Positions 12,691 through 26,820 are shown, numbered from the stretch's first letter. The stretch: 64,000 bases of DNA from Mimachlamys varia (GCA_947623455.1 OX392536.1:9543282-9607281); one strand, 5' to 3'. Notes: generated from the sequence alone by a model not told the origin. Program-made: numbers and translations.

Positions 12691-14514
12691 ATGCTTATTC
12701 ATTTAGCAGTGTTTAAGATGGATGCTATTTTTTTTTAATAGCAAGTGGCACGGCATAATTAATTTAACCCCATATTTCACCATCTGAGGAAAATAAATGA
12801 ACAAAAAGCTATCTCCTTCATTGCTTTCCCCTATTATTAAGACATAACAGATATATAGCAGTTTTTTTCGGCAGTTTAAACCCTCCATACCAGAAACAAA
12901 AGGAAGTGTGGCCACTAATACGGTACTGCCACCTACCTGTGCTTAATTCATTTGGAATATCAAATTTTGCCCCAAATACACAGACAGGAAAACCCCTGAA
13001 ATACTGGCATTACCAATTATCATCCAATAAATAATCGGACCTTTAACCAGAAGACTCCTGGCCATGTTATCAAAAACTTCAATATTATAGTTAATCAATT
13101 ATTCATCGAAAATTGGAATATAAATTGTCTCATATAGAAATGGATGTGTTTAAAACTTTTGATAAATTAAAAAAAAAATGTCAATCAGGGAAAATCACAG
13201 AACGACAAAATGAATAAAAACAGAAGATTTTCTACCATAAGAAAGAGAATCTAAGAACAGCAATTGCCATTTTTAGGAAGAAAAAGAAAAAAAATCTTAT
13301 TATTAACTGTTTACTATGAATGCAATTTCTACACACGATAGGCCTTTTAACAAATGAAAAACATTCTAAAAACTACCATATGTCCCTATTACAAACATGT
13401 GAAGCAGTGGTATTGTATTCCTGTGGTGTTGTATATTGTCATCTCTACACTAATGTGTGTATATATGGAAAGGCGACTCTTTTAATTTTAAATCCCCAAA
13501 AATACTGATTTTAAATCACCAAAAATACTATTTTTCAGCAGATTTTGTAACTTTGATCCAAGACCATGTGTTACTGAATGTCATTAAATGAATAAAAGGG
13601 AGATAATCTATTGACTGGAAAGTGATTAAACTGTTAATTGTTACCTTCATACCAGACAATATTAAAGATATACGTCAAATTAATTCACCGAAAAACCTCC
13701 AAGATTATTTAACAAACTCAATCCATCAGAGAATTTTTTAGATTCTCTGGCAATGGACTGAAATGCATAAAGAATAAATATATTAATATTCTGAGGGAAG
13801 TTTGAAGAGATGATGTTGTTTTTTCCTCAAACAGAAATTAACTCGGAAGAATTATATCTAGATATATCTCTAGGTAAGGATATTCTATGTTGTTTCCTTG
13901 TGAAAAAAAATATACCATAACTGTAGATAACATAGTATTTGTGAACATCATCCTTTAAATTGTTACTGCTCAGTATATAAATTGAAATACTACACTGTCT
14001 GTAATAATGAGCAAATAGCACTGAGAGCATTGTTTCTAATGACATTGTATTTCAACCTGACAGACCAATTTGTATTTGTTTGTAGTGTGATATATGATAT
14101 TCCAGGTAGTTGAACTCATGACCTCCAGCTCCATCATCAACCACAGAAAACAGGGCAAGTGCTGTCAAAAAATATATGTCCATCACGTCACGTGCACCTT
14201 TAAACAGCAGCTGTACTGCATGTAATCTGCTCATCAATACGATAGTGGCAACAAAAATCTTTGCCAGCCCCTGTGAACTGAAAATAAAACTGGTAACCTA
14301 AACAGGAAGAAATATGTATACGTTGGTACAATGAGTATCTGAAGTGGACTCGCGTCCTGTCAACTAGATTGTCATACTTGTCTGTTTGTTGAAATGTCAT
14401 CCGCTATACTGAAACGTTACCAAATGTCTGTTGTGTGTTTAAACTGCACCGCCATATGGGGCTTGTAAACACAGTCGTGTCTTCAAAATATTTTTTCTTC
14501 CTGGCACAACTTAC
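12691..14514. other. Probable intron of the TIA1-like gene; nothing else recognised
   Basis: This starts at the splice donor after the third TIA1-like exon (minus strand, donor at 14513-14514). I found no further RRM-encoding exon here. If the gene model is right, the intron extends at least to the next, unidentified exon to the left. Confidence 0.45.
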
Positions 14515-14871
14515 CTCGTGGATGATCTTACAGCTTTTACATGGTCCAATCTGACCGAACAACGCAATAATCAAACTCTCGGTCACTGACGGATCCAGGT
14601 TTCCCACGTACCTATGTCAAATCAAGCAGTGAACACATGTTATTATTGTCAATGATTGCCAAAATTAACTTTATATCGACGTAATGCAAACCGAAACTCA
14701 TGATTACCGGCTATTCGAACCGAAACAGTAGATAATGGTTTACTTACAGGGTACGGGGACATGCCTCTTCTGTTACGTACTGAAATATAAAAATGATAAT
14801 TAGCATCGAGAATGATAAAATAACATCATCAGAGAGACATTTGGAAAATACAGTACCTGTTTCGCAGACAT
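14515..14871 (-). CDS. TIA1: TIA1/TIAR-type RNA-binding protein, first three coding exons (partial)
   Basis: Coding exons on the minus strand: 14871-14857 (ATG, MSAKQ), 14779-14748 and 14611-14515, with introns of 77 and 136 nt. All junctions are GT-AG and the phases (0, 2, 0) join cleanly, giving 48 residues. After a short lead the protein reads [17 protein letters not shown] and then [15 protein letters not shown]. This is the start of RRM1 of TIA-1/TIAR, with RNP2 (LYVGNL) and the family-specific QIGPCK helix/loop. These proteins bind U-rich RNA, influence 5' splice-site choice and form stress granules. The start was chosen because the ATG exon splices in frame to RRM1, as in the family. 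The last exon ends at a good donor (GTAAGTT). RNP1, RRM2 and RRM3 were not found to the left; a very long intron or exons outside the window would explain this. TIA1 and TIAR cannot be separated from this fragment. Confidence 0.88.
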
Positions 14872-17461
14872 TATGGCTACCACACGTACAGGAAGTAGAT
14901 TTTTACTATGCTATTGCGCACTCTCCAATACACAAAGGACGACGGGATGCTTTTCCGCCAATATTGAACGAAAATGATATACGCTGTTAGTACAATGTGC
15001 ACCAAATAATCCAGGTTCATTTCACTTTAGATTTTCTTTGGAAAGACGTCACTTCTAGGCCTATGCAATTCCTAACTTTGTAAAATTTGTAGACAAGAGA
15101 GTTCTAGAATTCAAAACTTGAGTTTTGAAAACGTCAGTGACCGAGAGTTTGATTATTCGAAATTTTGTCTACATTTTTGACAATCTAAGAAAAACGAAGA
15201 TACTGTAAAATAAAAGTATGAAAGAAACTGAAATGATTATGGCTCAATATGATTAAGATACAGATCCTCACACCTACTAGATCGTATACATAGAGTTAGG
15301 GTTTCTGCATTTTAATCAAATTGCTAACATATTTCGCGGTTTTACATTAGAAACTACAAGTTGATCATATGACATGAAATTACGGATTTTAATATTTGTT
15401 TCAGATTTTATTTTCCATCATTCAGACACATACAGATGTTCAACATGGGGTACATATATATAAGACAAAATGTGTAAATAAATTGACAGGATGGACAGGT
15501 TCATGTGAAGACAATGATATACTGCAAACGTACCAATTTTGGAGCACTGAAATTATTAATAGAATTAGACACTTTCCAAAAACAGGCTATAACCTTACCT
15601 GTAATTAGTACCTATTGTTTTCACCTGTAAAAAACATAATTCTCCGAAAGCCAACATTTTTTTTAACAATAGGTAGGTGTTGTTTTTGGTAACAATGGGA
15701 AGTCAATTATATACTGTTTCATATAAACTGCCCTTTATACCTTACCTGTGATTTACCTGTGAACTCGCCTTACCTGAGATTTAACTGAGGACAGTCAACA
15801 CAATAAATGCATTAAATTGTACTTTTTTCTTAAATACAAGGATATAGACATTATGATGATAATTATATAATGGAAAATTCTGGACAACACATGAGAAAAT
15901 AAGAAGCATTTTAAATTATGGATCTGGATTGTGGGGGTTTCATAAGTGTCTAATATTGAAAAAAAACTGCTTCTAATTTTTTGTAAGAGGATTTAGGTGT
16001 TAGGAAATTGTGCCAAATATCATGACCAAACATGAATTATTATTATTATTCGAAAGTTTAGAAATGTTTAAAATTCAGATAATACGTGTTACGATAAAAT
16101 GGTTGAAAAGGGCACTGAGTGGACGGATAGTATATGAAACAAATTGTTTAGAATAGGTTTGGGATATGTGTAGAAAACAGAAAATACGGAGAATGAAGGC
16201 AATTAGCATTAATCACTATTTAATATAGAAAGACAGATATTTTTATATGTCATCAAAATGTTCACTTTGAAAATTTATTAGTGGTAGTTTTTGTCTTAAA
16301 TTGTAATTAAAAAAAAAACAATTTGTTTAAACAAATTGCAAAAATTAGATTATCGTCTCATAAACTGAATATTGAAATGGAACAGTTTAATAAAATAGAT
16401 CGAATTAATTGGTTAGCGATATCCAACGTCGCAAGTATGACGACATAATAAGATGGCGTCAACAATTTGTCCATGGCATTTATACAAACATAAAACTCTT
16501 TGTTTGTTAGTTAGTACTGACTCTTTAAAACAGGTCTAACAAACACAAAATACAAACAAAGTCACACAGGGACACAAAACGTACACGTCAGAGATAGTCG
16601 GATTGGGGCAAGACATTGAATGTTTAGGAGGCTATTCCCGAACCAAGTTACGGAAAATACCGACTGTCCTCATTAGTATTAAAAGTGAAGTACTTTTTCG
16701 TTATTTTTCTTTTTAACTTCCCACTGTTGCAGACTTGGCTTTCCAATTCAAGTTATACCATTTTACTAACGTTTTCAAAGGTGAATTTGGTCATAACTCT
16801 GGCAAAAGTAAGTCGGCCTTCATTAAATCAGAACTTGACAAGCATCTTATCATCATACAACTGTATTGTATTGTTGTTAAGTATACTGAATAATAGTTCA
16901 ATTTATAAAACGTTTAAGATTTACTGAGCGGAAACGAAATCACAACGAATAACGGCCTCGGGCAATGCTATATATACATGAATGCACCAGCTTTTTCATG
17001 GTAGAGACATACAAATAAAAATGATGACATTTTTTATAACATTTTTAGTTTTAGTAATCAGTAAAAATCTGTTTTCCTTAGTTAGATTAAACGATAAACT
17101 AATTTTCGTTAAGTCAATTTGATTCTAGCCGGAAAACATAACATATATGATGAATTCTTATCAGATTGGCTTCGGGGTAAAAGAGACATTAGTGATTGTT
17201 ACAATGATTCCTTAACTTGTCAAACTTTTTTTTTGTTGTATTGAACCCGCGACTTTGAAAAAAAAAACAAGGACCGTCTGGAATAACTTGTATTTAAACA
17301 TAAAAATGAACAAAAATGCATATAATTCTGTCTTTTTTACGATAATTTCGACATGTGGATTTTATTCTGGTTTTCTTTAGGCCTACTTGTACATGTATAG
17401 CCTCCATTGTTACCGAAATATCATTATACTGGAATATTAATTGATATGATACATATGTAAT
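14872..17461. other. 5' flank of the TIA1-like gene and non-coding stretch
   Basis: The first few hundred bases should hold the 5'UTR and promoter of the minus-strand TIA1-like gene; a CCAAT box on the minus strand lies near 14927. Further right there is only AT-rich DNA. An ATG in an AAGATGGCGTC context at 16453 opens 27 codons that end at a CAG/GTCTAA junction, but nothing confirms an exon. Confidence 0.4.
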
Positions 17462-18134
17462 AAAGATAAACTTGCTGTTAATTATACAGATAAACGTGTT
17501 GTTAATTATACAGATAAACTTGTTGTTAATAATACACATAAACTTGTTCTTAATTATACAGATATTTTACAGATAAACGTGTTGTTAATTATACAGATAA
17601 ATGTGTTGTTAATTATACAGATAAACTTGGTGTTAATTATACAGATATTATACAGATAAACTTGTTGTTTATTATACAGATATTATACAGATAAACTTGT
17701 TGTTTATTATACAGATATTATACAGATAAACGTGTTGTTAATTATACAGATAAATGTGTTGTTAATTATACAGATAAACTTGTTGTTTATTATACAGATA
17801 TTATACAGATAAACTTGTTGTTTATTATACAGATATTATACAGATAAACTTGACGTATATTATACAGATATAATACAGATAAACTTGTTGTTAATAATAC
17901 ACATAAACTTGTTCTTAATTATACAGATATTTTACAGATAAACGTGTTGTTAATTATACAGATAAATGTGTTGTTAATTATACAGATAAACTTAGTGTTA
18001 ATTATACAGATATTATATAAAGATAAACTTGACGTATATTATACAGATATTATACAGATAAACTTGTTGTTAATTATACAAATATTATACAGATAAACTT
18101 GTTGTTAATTATACAAATATTATACAGATAAACT
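17462..18134. repeat. 24-bp minisatellite with 35-bp variants
   Basis: The basic unit TTGTTGTTAATTATACAGAT plus AAAC is 24 bp. Some units are lengthened to 35 bp by an extra ATTATACAGAT. A longer segment beginning CTTGTTGTTAATAATACAC recurs at 17519 and 17884, a 365-bp higher-order step. It directly abuts the 21-bp array on its right. Confidence 0.9.
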
Positions 18135-21100
18135 TGTTACGATATCACGACACTACGATACCATATCACGACACTACGATACCATATCACGATACTACGA
18201 TACCATATCACGATACTACGATACAATATCACGATACTACGATACTACGATACCATATCACGATACTACGATACCATATCACGATACTACGATACAATAT
18301 CACGATACTACGATACTACGATACAACATCACGATACTACGATACAACATCACGATACTACGATACAACATCACGATACTATGATACAATATCACGATAC
18401 TACGATACAATATCACGATACTACGATACAACATCACGATACTACGATACAATATCACGATACTACGATACCATATCACGATACTACGATACCATATCAC
18501 GATACTACGATACAATATCACGATACTACGATACAACATCACGATACTACGATACAGTATCACGATACTACGATACCATATCACGATACTACGATATCAC
18601 ATCACGATACTACGATACAACATCACGATACTATGATACAATATCACGATACTACGATACAATATCACGATACTACGATACAACATCACGATACTACGAT
18701 ACAATATCACGATACTACGATACCACATCACGATACTACGATACAATATCACGATACCTCGATACCATATCACGATACTACGATACCATATCACGATACC
18801 TCGATACCATATCACGATACTACGATACAATATCATGATACTACGATACAACGATACTATATCACGATACTACGATACCATATCACGATACTATGATACC
18901 ATATCACGATACTACGATGCCATATCACGATACTACGATACCACGATACCACATCACGATACTACGATATAATATCACGATACTACGATACAATATCACG
19001 ATACTACGATACCATATCACGATACTTTGATACCAAATCACGATACTACGATACCATATCACGACACTACGATACGATATCACGATACTACGATACCACA
19101 TCACGATACTATGATACCATATAACGACACTACGATACAATATCAGGACACTACGATACCATATCACGATACTACGATACCATATCACGATACTACGATA
19201 CAATATCACGATACTACGATACCATATCACGATACTACGATACAATATCACGATACTACGATACAATATCACGATATTACGATACAATATCACGAAACTA
19301 CGATACAACATCACGATACTTCGATACAATATCACGATACTATGATACCATATCACGATACTACGATATCATATCACGATATTACGATACAACATCACGA
19401 TACTAAGATACAACATCACGATACTACGATATAATATCACGATACTACGATACAATATCACGATACTACGATACCATATCACGATACTTTGATACCAAAT
19501 CACGATACTACGATACCATATCACGACACTACGATACGATATCACGATACTACGATACCACATCACGATACTACGATACCATATAACGACACTACGATAC
19601 AATATCAGGACACTACGATACCATATCACGATACTACGATACCATATCACGATACTACGATACCATATCACGATACTACGATACAATATCACGATACTAC
19701 GATACCATATCACGATACTACGATACAACATCACGATACTATGCTACAATATCACGATATTACGATACAATATCACGAAACTACGATACAACATCACGAT
19801 ACTTCGATACAATATCACGATACTATGATACCATATCACGATACTACGATATCATATCACGATATTACGATACAACATCACGATACTAAGATACAACATC
19901 ACGATACTACGATACAATATCACGATACTACGATACAACATCACGATACTACGATGCCACATCACGATACTATGATACAATATCACGATACTACGATACA
20001 ACATCACGATACTATGATACAATATTACGATACTACGATACAACATCACGATACTACGATACCATATCACGATACTACGATACAACATCACGATACTACG
20101 ATACAACATCACGATACTACGATTCAATATCACGATACTACGATACCATATCACGATACAACGATAACATATCACGACACTACGATACCATATCACGATA
20201 CTACGATACAACATCACGATACTACAATATAATATCACGTTACTACGATACCATATCACGACACTATGATACGATATCACGATACAACGATAACATATTA
20301 CGATACTACGATACCATATCACGATACTACGATACAATATCACGATACCTCGATACCATATCACGATACTACGATACCATATCACGATACCTCGATACCA
20401 TATCACGATACTACGATACAATATCATGATACTACGATACAACGATACTATATCACGATACTACGATACCATATCACGATACTATGATACCATATCACGA
20501 TATTACGATGCCATATCACGATACTACGATACCACGATACCACATCACGATACTACGATATAATATCACGATACTACGATACAATATCACGATACTACGA
20601 TACCATATCACGATACTTTGATACCAAATCACGATACTACGATACCATATCACGACACTACGATACGATATCACGATACTACGATACCACATCACGATAC
20701 TACGATACCATATAACGACACTACGATACAATATCAGGACACTACGATACCATATCACGATACTACGATACCATATCACGATACTAAGATACAAAATCAC
20801 GATACTAGGATACCATATCACGATACTACGATACAATATCACGATACTGCGATACAACAACACGATACTACGATACAACATCACGATACTATGATACAAT
20901 ATCACGATATTACGATACAATATCACGAAACTACGATACAACATCACGATACTTCGATACAATATCACGATACTATGATACCATATCACGATACTACGAT
21001 ATCATATCACGATATTACGATACAACATCACGATACTAAGATACAACATCACGATACTACGATACAATATCACGATACTACGATACAACATCATGATACT

Positions 21101-23612
21101 ACGATGCCACATCACGATACTATGATACAATATCACGATACTACGATACAACATCACGATACTATGATACAATATTACGATACTACGATACAACATCACG
21201 ATACTACGATACCATATCACGATACTACGATACAACATCACGATACTACGATACAACATCACGATACTACGATTCAATATCACGATACTACGATACCATA
21301 TCACGATACAACGATAACATATCACGACACTACGATACCATATCACGATACTACGATACAACATCACGATACTACAATATAATATCACGATACTACGATA
21401 CGATATCACATTACTACGATACCATATCACGACACTATGATACGATATCACGATACCACGATACCATATCACGATACTACGATACAACATCACGATACTA
21501 TGATACAATATCACGATACTACGATACAATATCACGATACTACGATACAACATCACGATACTACGAAACAACATCACGATACTTCGATAGAACATCACGA
21601 TACTACGATACAATATCACGATACTTCGATACAATATCACGATACTACGATACCATATCACGACACTACGATACGATATCACGATACTACGATACCACAT
21701 CACGATACTACGATACCATATCACGACACTACGATACAACATCACGACACTACGATATCATATCACGATACTACGATACCATATCACGATACTACGATAC
21801 CACATCACGATATTACGATACCATATCACGATACTACGATACCATATCACGATGCTACGATACCATATCACGATGCTACAATACCATATCACGATACTAC
21901 GATACCATATCGCGATACTACGATACCATATTACGATACTACGATACCACATCACGATACTACGATACCATATCACGATACTACGATACAATATCACAAC
22001 ACTACGATACGATATCACGATACTACGATACCACATCACGATACTACGATACCATATCACGACACTACGATACAACATCACGACACTACGATATCATATC
22101 ACGATACTACGATACCATATCACGATACTACGATACCACATCACGATATTACGATACCATATCACGATACTACGATACCATATCACGATGCTACGATACC
22201 ATATCACGATGCTACAATACCATATCACGATACTACGATACCATATCGCGATACTACGATACCATATTACGATACTACGATACCACATCACGATACTACG
22301 ATACCATATCACGATACTACGATACAATATCACAACACTACGATACCATATCACGATACTACGATACCATATCCCGATACTACGATACCATATCGCGATA
22401 CTACGATACCACATCACGATACTCCGATACCATATCACGATTCTACGATACCATATCACGATACTACGATACGATATCACGCTACTACGATACCATATCA
22501 CGACACTATGATACGATATCACGATACAACGATACCATATCACGATACTACGATACAACATCACGATACTATGATACAATATCACGATACTACGATACAA
22601 TATCACGATACTACGATACAACATCACGATACTACGAAACAACATCACGATACTTCGATAGAACATCACGATACTACGATACAATATCACGATACTTCGA
22701 TACAATATCACGATACTACGATACCATATCACGACACTACGATACGATATCACGATACTACGATACCACATCACGATACTACGATACCATATCACGACAC
22801 TACGATACAACATCACGACACTACGATATCATATCACGATACTACGATACCATATCACGATACTACGATACCACATCACGATATTACGATACCATATCAC
22901 GATACTACGATACCATATCACGATGCTACGATACCATATCACGATGCTACAATACCATATCACGATACTACGATACCATATCGCGATACTACGATACCAT
23001 ATTACGATACTACGATACCACATCACGATACTACGATACCATATCACGATACTACGATACAATATCACAACACTACGATACGATATCACGATACTACGAT
23101 ACCACATCACGATACTACGATACCATATCACGACACTACGATACAACATCACGACACTACGATATCATATCACGATACTACGATACCATATCACGATACT
23201 ACGATACCACATCACGATATTACGATACCATATCACGATACTACGATACCATATCACGATGCTACGATACCATATCACGATGATACAATACCATATCACG
23301 ATACTACGATACCATATCGCGATACTACGATACCATATTACGATACTACGATACCACATCACGATACAACGATACCATATCACGATACTACGATACAATA
23401 TCACAACACTACGATACCATATCACGATACTACGATACCATATCCCGATACTACGATACCATATCGCGATACTACGATACCACATCACGATACTTCGATA
23501 CCATATCACGATTCTACGATACCATATCACGATACTACGATACGATATCACGCTACTAAGATACCATATCACGACACTACGATACTATATCGCGATACTA
23601 CGATACCATACC
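18135..23612. repeat. 21-bp satellite array, about 5.5 kb, with nested higher-order repeats
   Basis: The unit is CACGATACTACGATACCATAT (21 bp) with variants ACAAT, ACAAC, ACGAT and ACCAC. Because 21 is divisible by three and the unit lacks stops in most frames, very long open frames occur on both strands (up to 746 codons starting at 21437, repeating YHDTTIP); these are not genes. Marker variants show nested duplication: the gatGctacAat variant lies at 21872, 22208, 22943 and 23279. The steps are 336 bp (16 units) within 1071 bp (51 units). A gaaacaac variant at 21565 and 22636 gives the same 1071-bp step. Another marker, cTTTgataccAAAtc, lies at 19025, 19487 and 20616. Confidence 0.97.
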
Positions 23613-23779
23613 GTTTCAATTATTTTTATGTGCGTCTTGTAAGGGTCCAAACAGAGAAGGTATATTTCCTGAGATGATCTTACTAGTGTTTATATGCCAG
23701 CTTGACTGAATTTAAAACGATTTCAAGATTCCTAAGGAGAGAGCCCAGCTTGGGATAGGCTTTTCTTCAAATTTTTGAT

Positions 23780-24840
23780 CTCTTGGATTCCCATTTCGAG
23801 TTGATTGTATAGTTTTAAATGTTGGCTTCCCATTTCAGGTTGACTATACAGTTTTTTATATATCGAATTTCCATTTTAGATTGAATATAGATTGGCTTTA
23901 TAGTTTTATTTACATGTATTGGATTCCCATTTCATGTTGGCTTTATAGATTATATATTGGATTCCCATTTCGGGTTTACTGTATAATTTTATATGTTGGA
24001 TTCCCATTTCAGGGTGGCTGTATAGTCTTATATATTGGATTCCCATTTCAGGTTGACTGTATTAATTTCTATATTGGGTTCTCATTTCAGGTTGACTGTA
24101 TAGTTTTATATATTGGATTCCCATTTCAGGTTGCCTGTATTGTTTTATATATTGGATTCCCATTTCAGGTTGCCTGTATTGTTTTATATATTGGATTCCC
24201 ATTTCAGATTGACTGTTTTGTTTTATATATTGGATTCACATTTCAGGTTGACTGTTTTGTTTTATATATTGGATTCCCATTTCGGGTTGCCTGTATTGTT
24301 TGGATTCCCGTTTCAGGTTGAATACGGGTTTTATATATTGGATTCCCATTTCAGGTTGACTGTATTGTTTTATATATTGGGTTCTCATTTCAGGTTGACT
24401 GTATAGTCTTACATATTGGATTCCCATTTCCGGTTGACCTTATTGTTTTATATGTTGGATTCCCATTTCAGGTTGACGGTAAATATATAGTTTTATATAT
24501 TGGATTCCCATTTCACGTTGCCTGTATTGTTTTATGCATTGGATTCCAATTTCAGGTTGACGGTATTTTGTTTATGTTGGATTCCCATTTCGGGTTGACT
24601 GCATTGTTTTATATGTTGGATTCCCATTTCGGGTTGACTGCATTGTTTTATATGTTGGATTCCCAATTCGGGTTGACTGCATTGTTTTATATGTTGGATT
24701 CCCATTTCGGGTTGACTGCATTGTTTTATATGTTGGATTCCCATTTCGGGTTGACTGCATTGTTTTATATGTTGGATTCCCATTTCAGGTTGACTGCATT
24801 ATTTTATATGTTGGATGCCCATTTCAGGTTGACTGTACAG
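23780..24840. repeat. 39-bp minisatellite, about 27 copies
   Basis: The unit reads GGTTGACTGCATTGTTTTAT then ATGTTGGATTCCCATTTCG, 39 bp (13 codons), so it opens frames on both strands without coding meaning. Units are most uniform at 24580-24790 and more diverged on the left, which suggests recent expansion at the right end. It is separated from the 21-bp array by about 170 bp. Confidence 0.95.
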
Positions 24841-25435
24841 AGGTCTCCCTGTAAATCTTTCTTGTCTCTAGTACAATCGATTTTGTGTTCGGAACACGTC
24901 CTTGTTGACAATTCGATATTCTCTGATTTTCTTTAAGGTACACAATGTTGTCAACTGTGAAAAGGCGTGCATTCGAATGTAGTATAGGAAGAAAGATCAA
25001 CCTGAACCTAAGCCTTGGGAGACTCCACACTTGACGGCTATCTATACAGGTATTTCTTTCCGACAATTACAGTCTGTTTTCAATTTTCCAGGAATTTCTC
25101 TATCCAGGTATCATCTCCTTGTTGATTCCATAATACCTGAGCTCACGAAAGAAGGAAAGAAGAGAGAAAGCCTCGCCTTGTTAAAGGTTTCCAAAAGATC
25201 ATTACATTGCACCAGTTGTCTCCCTTCGTCTACGTCTTCGCCTATCAAGGACATCATTGATACATTCTAATAACTGGGTTTCACGTGAAAGGGGCATGAA
25301 AAAACCATGCTGATGCGGATATAGGGTGTGTTACTTACTCACTATGCTGTAGTAGCTTGCTACATACGTGTACATGGAGTCGGTCTATAGTTATCAGGGT
25401 GCATCTTAGATTCTATTATATGTCCTCTCCCCGTG
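24841..25435. other. Non-coding stretch, nothing recognised
   Basis: An open frame of 79 codons at 25031-25270 shows no domain or family resemblance that I can name. It could be chance or a transposon relic. Confidence 0.35.
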
Positions 25436-25770
25436 ATCCTCGATTTCCAGGAGTTGCGATCACCTACGCTCTCTACACCCATGCGATATGTCATAACTGA
25501 AGGCTCCGTGTACGCTACATTGTTGATGAGACAAGGAGATGGGTTCTACCCTTCGATGTACATCAAAAGAATCTCGTGGTCACATAACGGTAAACATTGA
25601 CATGCTTTGAAGTCGGTTGCGGCTCCTTTGTAATCTTCAAATGACAGGCATGCACCCTAGTGATTGGTCAGGATTTTTTTCACCTGAGCGTGCCTTCAGT
25701 TTTGCCATGATAATTATGTTCCAGTGGTGTAGAGAGCGTAGATGAGCGTAACTTCTGGATATCGAGATTG
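25436..25770. mobile_element. TIR element of the CCTCGATATCCAG family, about 335 bp
   Basis: The left end GATCCTCGATTTCCAGGAGT continues to ACCTACGCTCTCTACACC. The right end is its inverse, with GGTGTAGAGAGCGTAGATGA then TTCTGGATATCGAGATTG, a TIR of about 50 bp. Parts of the interior (CTGAAGGC, GCATGC) recur near 27290. Related termini are at 26830, 27089-27260, 49478-49510 and 53803-53886. Confidence 0.65.
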
Positions 25771-25792
25771 TCCCCACCATAAATTTGCCCTT

Positions 25793-26508
25793 GGCCGTCA
25801 GGGGCGTAGCTGCCATGTAAGCACATAAGCCCGTGCTTGCACATCATTTTCCAAAGTATGTGTGTTAAAGTCGAGAAATTTCATAATTCGACTTCTATTC
25901 TTCATACTCAAACTGATACTGTAACTTTTTTTTTGTCGACTTGTCAAAACAACATAAAAAAAGTTGCTGGAAGTATGTTAGCTATAATTACTTAAGCCGA
26001 CTTTTTGTATAATCATGTCATATTAGGTTTACTTTTGTAAGTAAATATGTGTTAGATTTATTATAAAAAGTGACCCTTCTTTTATCATTCTGAGAGTAAC
26101 AAATGATCGACCAATTTTTATTAAATTTTCGGTCGGTTCAAACAAAATGTCAACAAAATACAATTAATAATGAGCCAAAGTTCTTACTCCCTGAGTTGAA
26201 ATAATCACATAGCATACACTTATTAACAGAGACGCATGTATATCAAAGATGGTTTTATATGTCTCTGTTATTAGGAAACGTGTAGATGATTTTGTTTCCA
26301 TGCATCATGGAAGTAAAACATATCGTATTCCATTCTCGCAGTAATGATTTGAATAATGATGGGCCAGACATTGATTATTCAAACAAGTTCAAAACAATGG
26401 CACCATTGCAGTCCGAATGTGACTTTTCCCCGAAGGACCCCCGAGCCTACTTCTAAACGTCGCGGGGCTTGCACATCAAAACACCTTCAGCTACGCCCCT
26501 GGCCGTCA
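25793..26508. mobile_element. Decayed element bounded by inverted GGCGTAGCTG ends, about 715 bp
   Basis: Left GGCCGTCAGGGGCGTAGCTG and right CAGCTACGCCCCTGGCCGTC are inverted copies. GCTTGCACATCA occurs just inside both ends. No transposase is recognisable. It may be an internally deleted DNA transposon. Confidence 0.5.
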
Positions 26509-26721
26509 TTCCGTCGTAATTTCATTTCCGCTGATTAACTCATTAACGAATAAAGACATTGAATGTGTAATTATGTAATGTAGAATGTATATAGATTTAA
26601 CATTATAAAGTACAGGTCAAGTTATGATTTAAAGATGATTCACTTCATTATAAAGTTATAGCCTATAAATTAAAAAAAATATATATATTTACTTTTATCT
26701 ATTAATACATGGCGCATCCTA

Positions 26722-26820
26722 GTCCGAGTTTCCTCTGGCCCTAACACCAAACTAGGACATTTTGACAGACAGCTAGTCTGTCCAAACCAGATATGATGTT
26801 GGGGCCACAGGAAACTCGTG
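26722..26820. mobile_element. Small foldback element, about 100 bp
   Basis: CGAGTTTCCTCTGGCCCTAA on the left matches the inverse of GGGGCCACAGGAAACTCG on the right. A second internal hairpin, AGACAGCTAGTCTGTC, sits at the centre. Confidence 0.6.

Noticed and set aside
16453..16537. Possible first exon MASTICPWHLYK... in an AAGATGGCGTC context ending CAG/GTCTAA
   Set aside because: The start context is attractive, but there is no partner exon, no known N-terminus and a poor donor. Not annotated as a gene.
18134..23677. Long open frames (up to 746 codons) across the 21-bp array on both strands
   Set aside because: They follow from a stop-free unit of 21 bp, appear in several frames and both strands at once, and have no flanking exon features. 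Annotated as a repeat.
23881..24936. Open frames in the 39-bp array (repeating LTALFYMLDSHFG and its antisense)
   Set aside because: The hydrophobic pattern could suggest a membrane protein, but it is the 13-codon translation of a minisatellite and is open on both strands.
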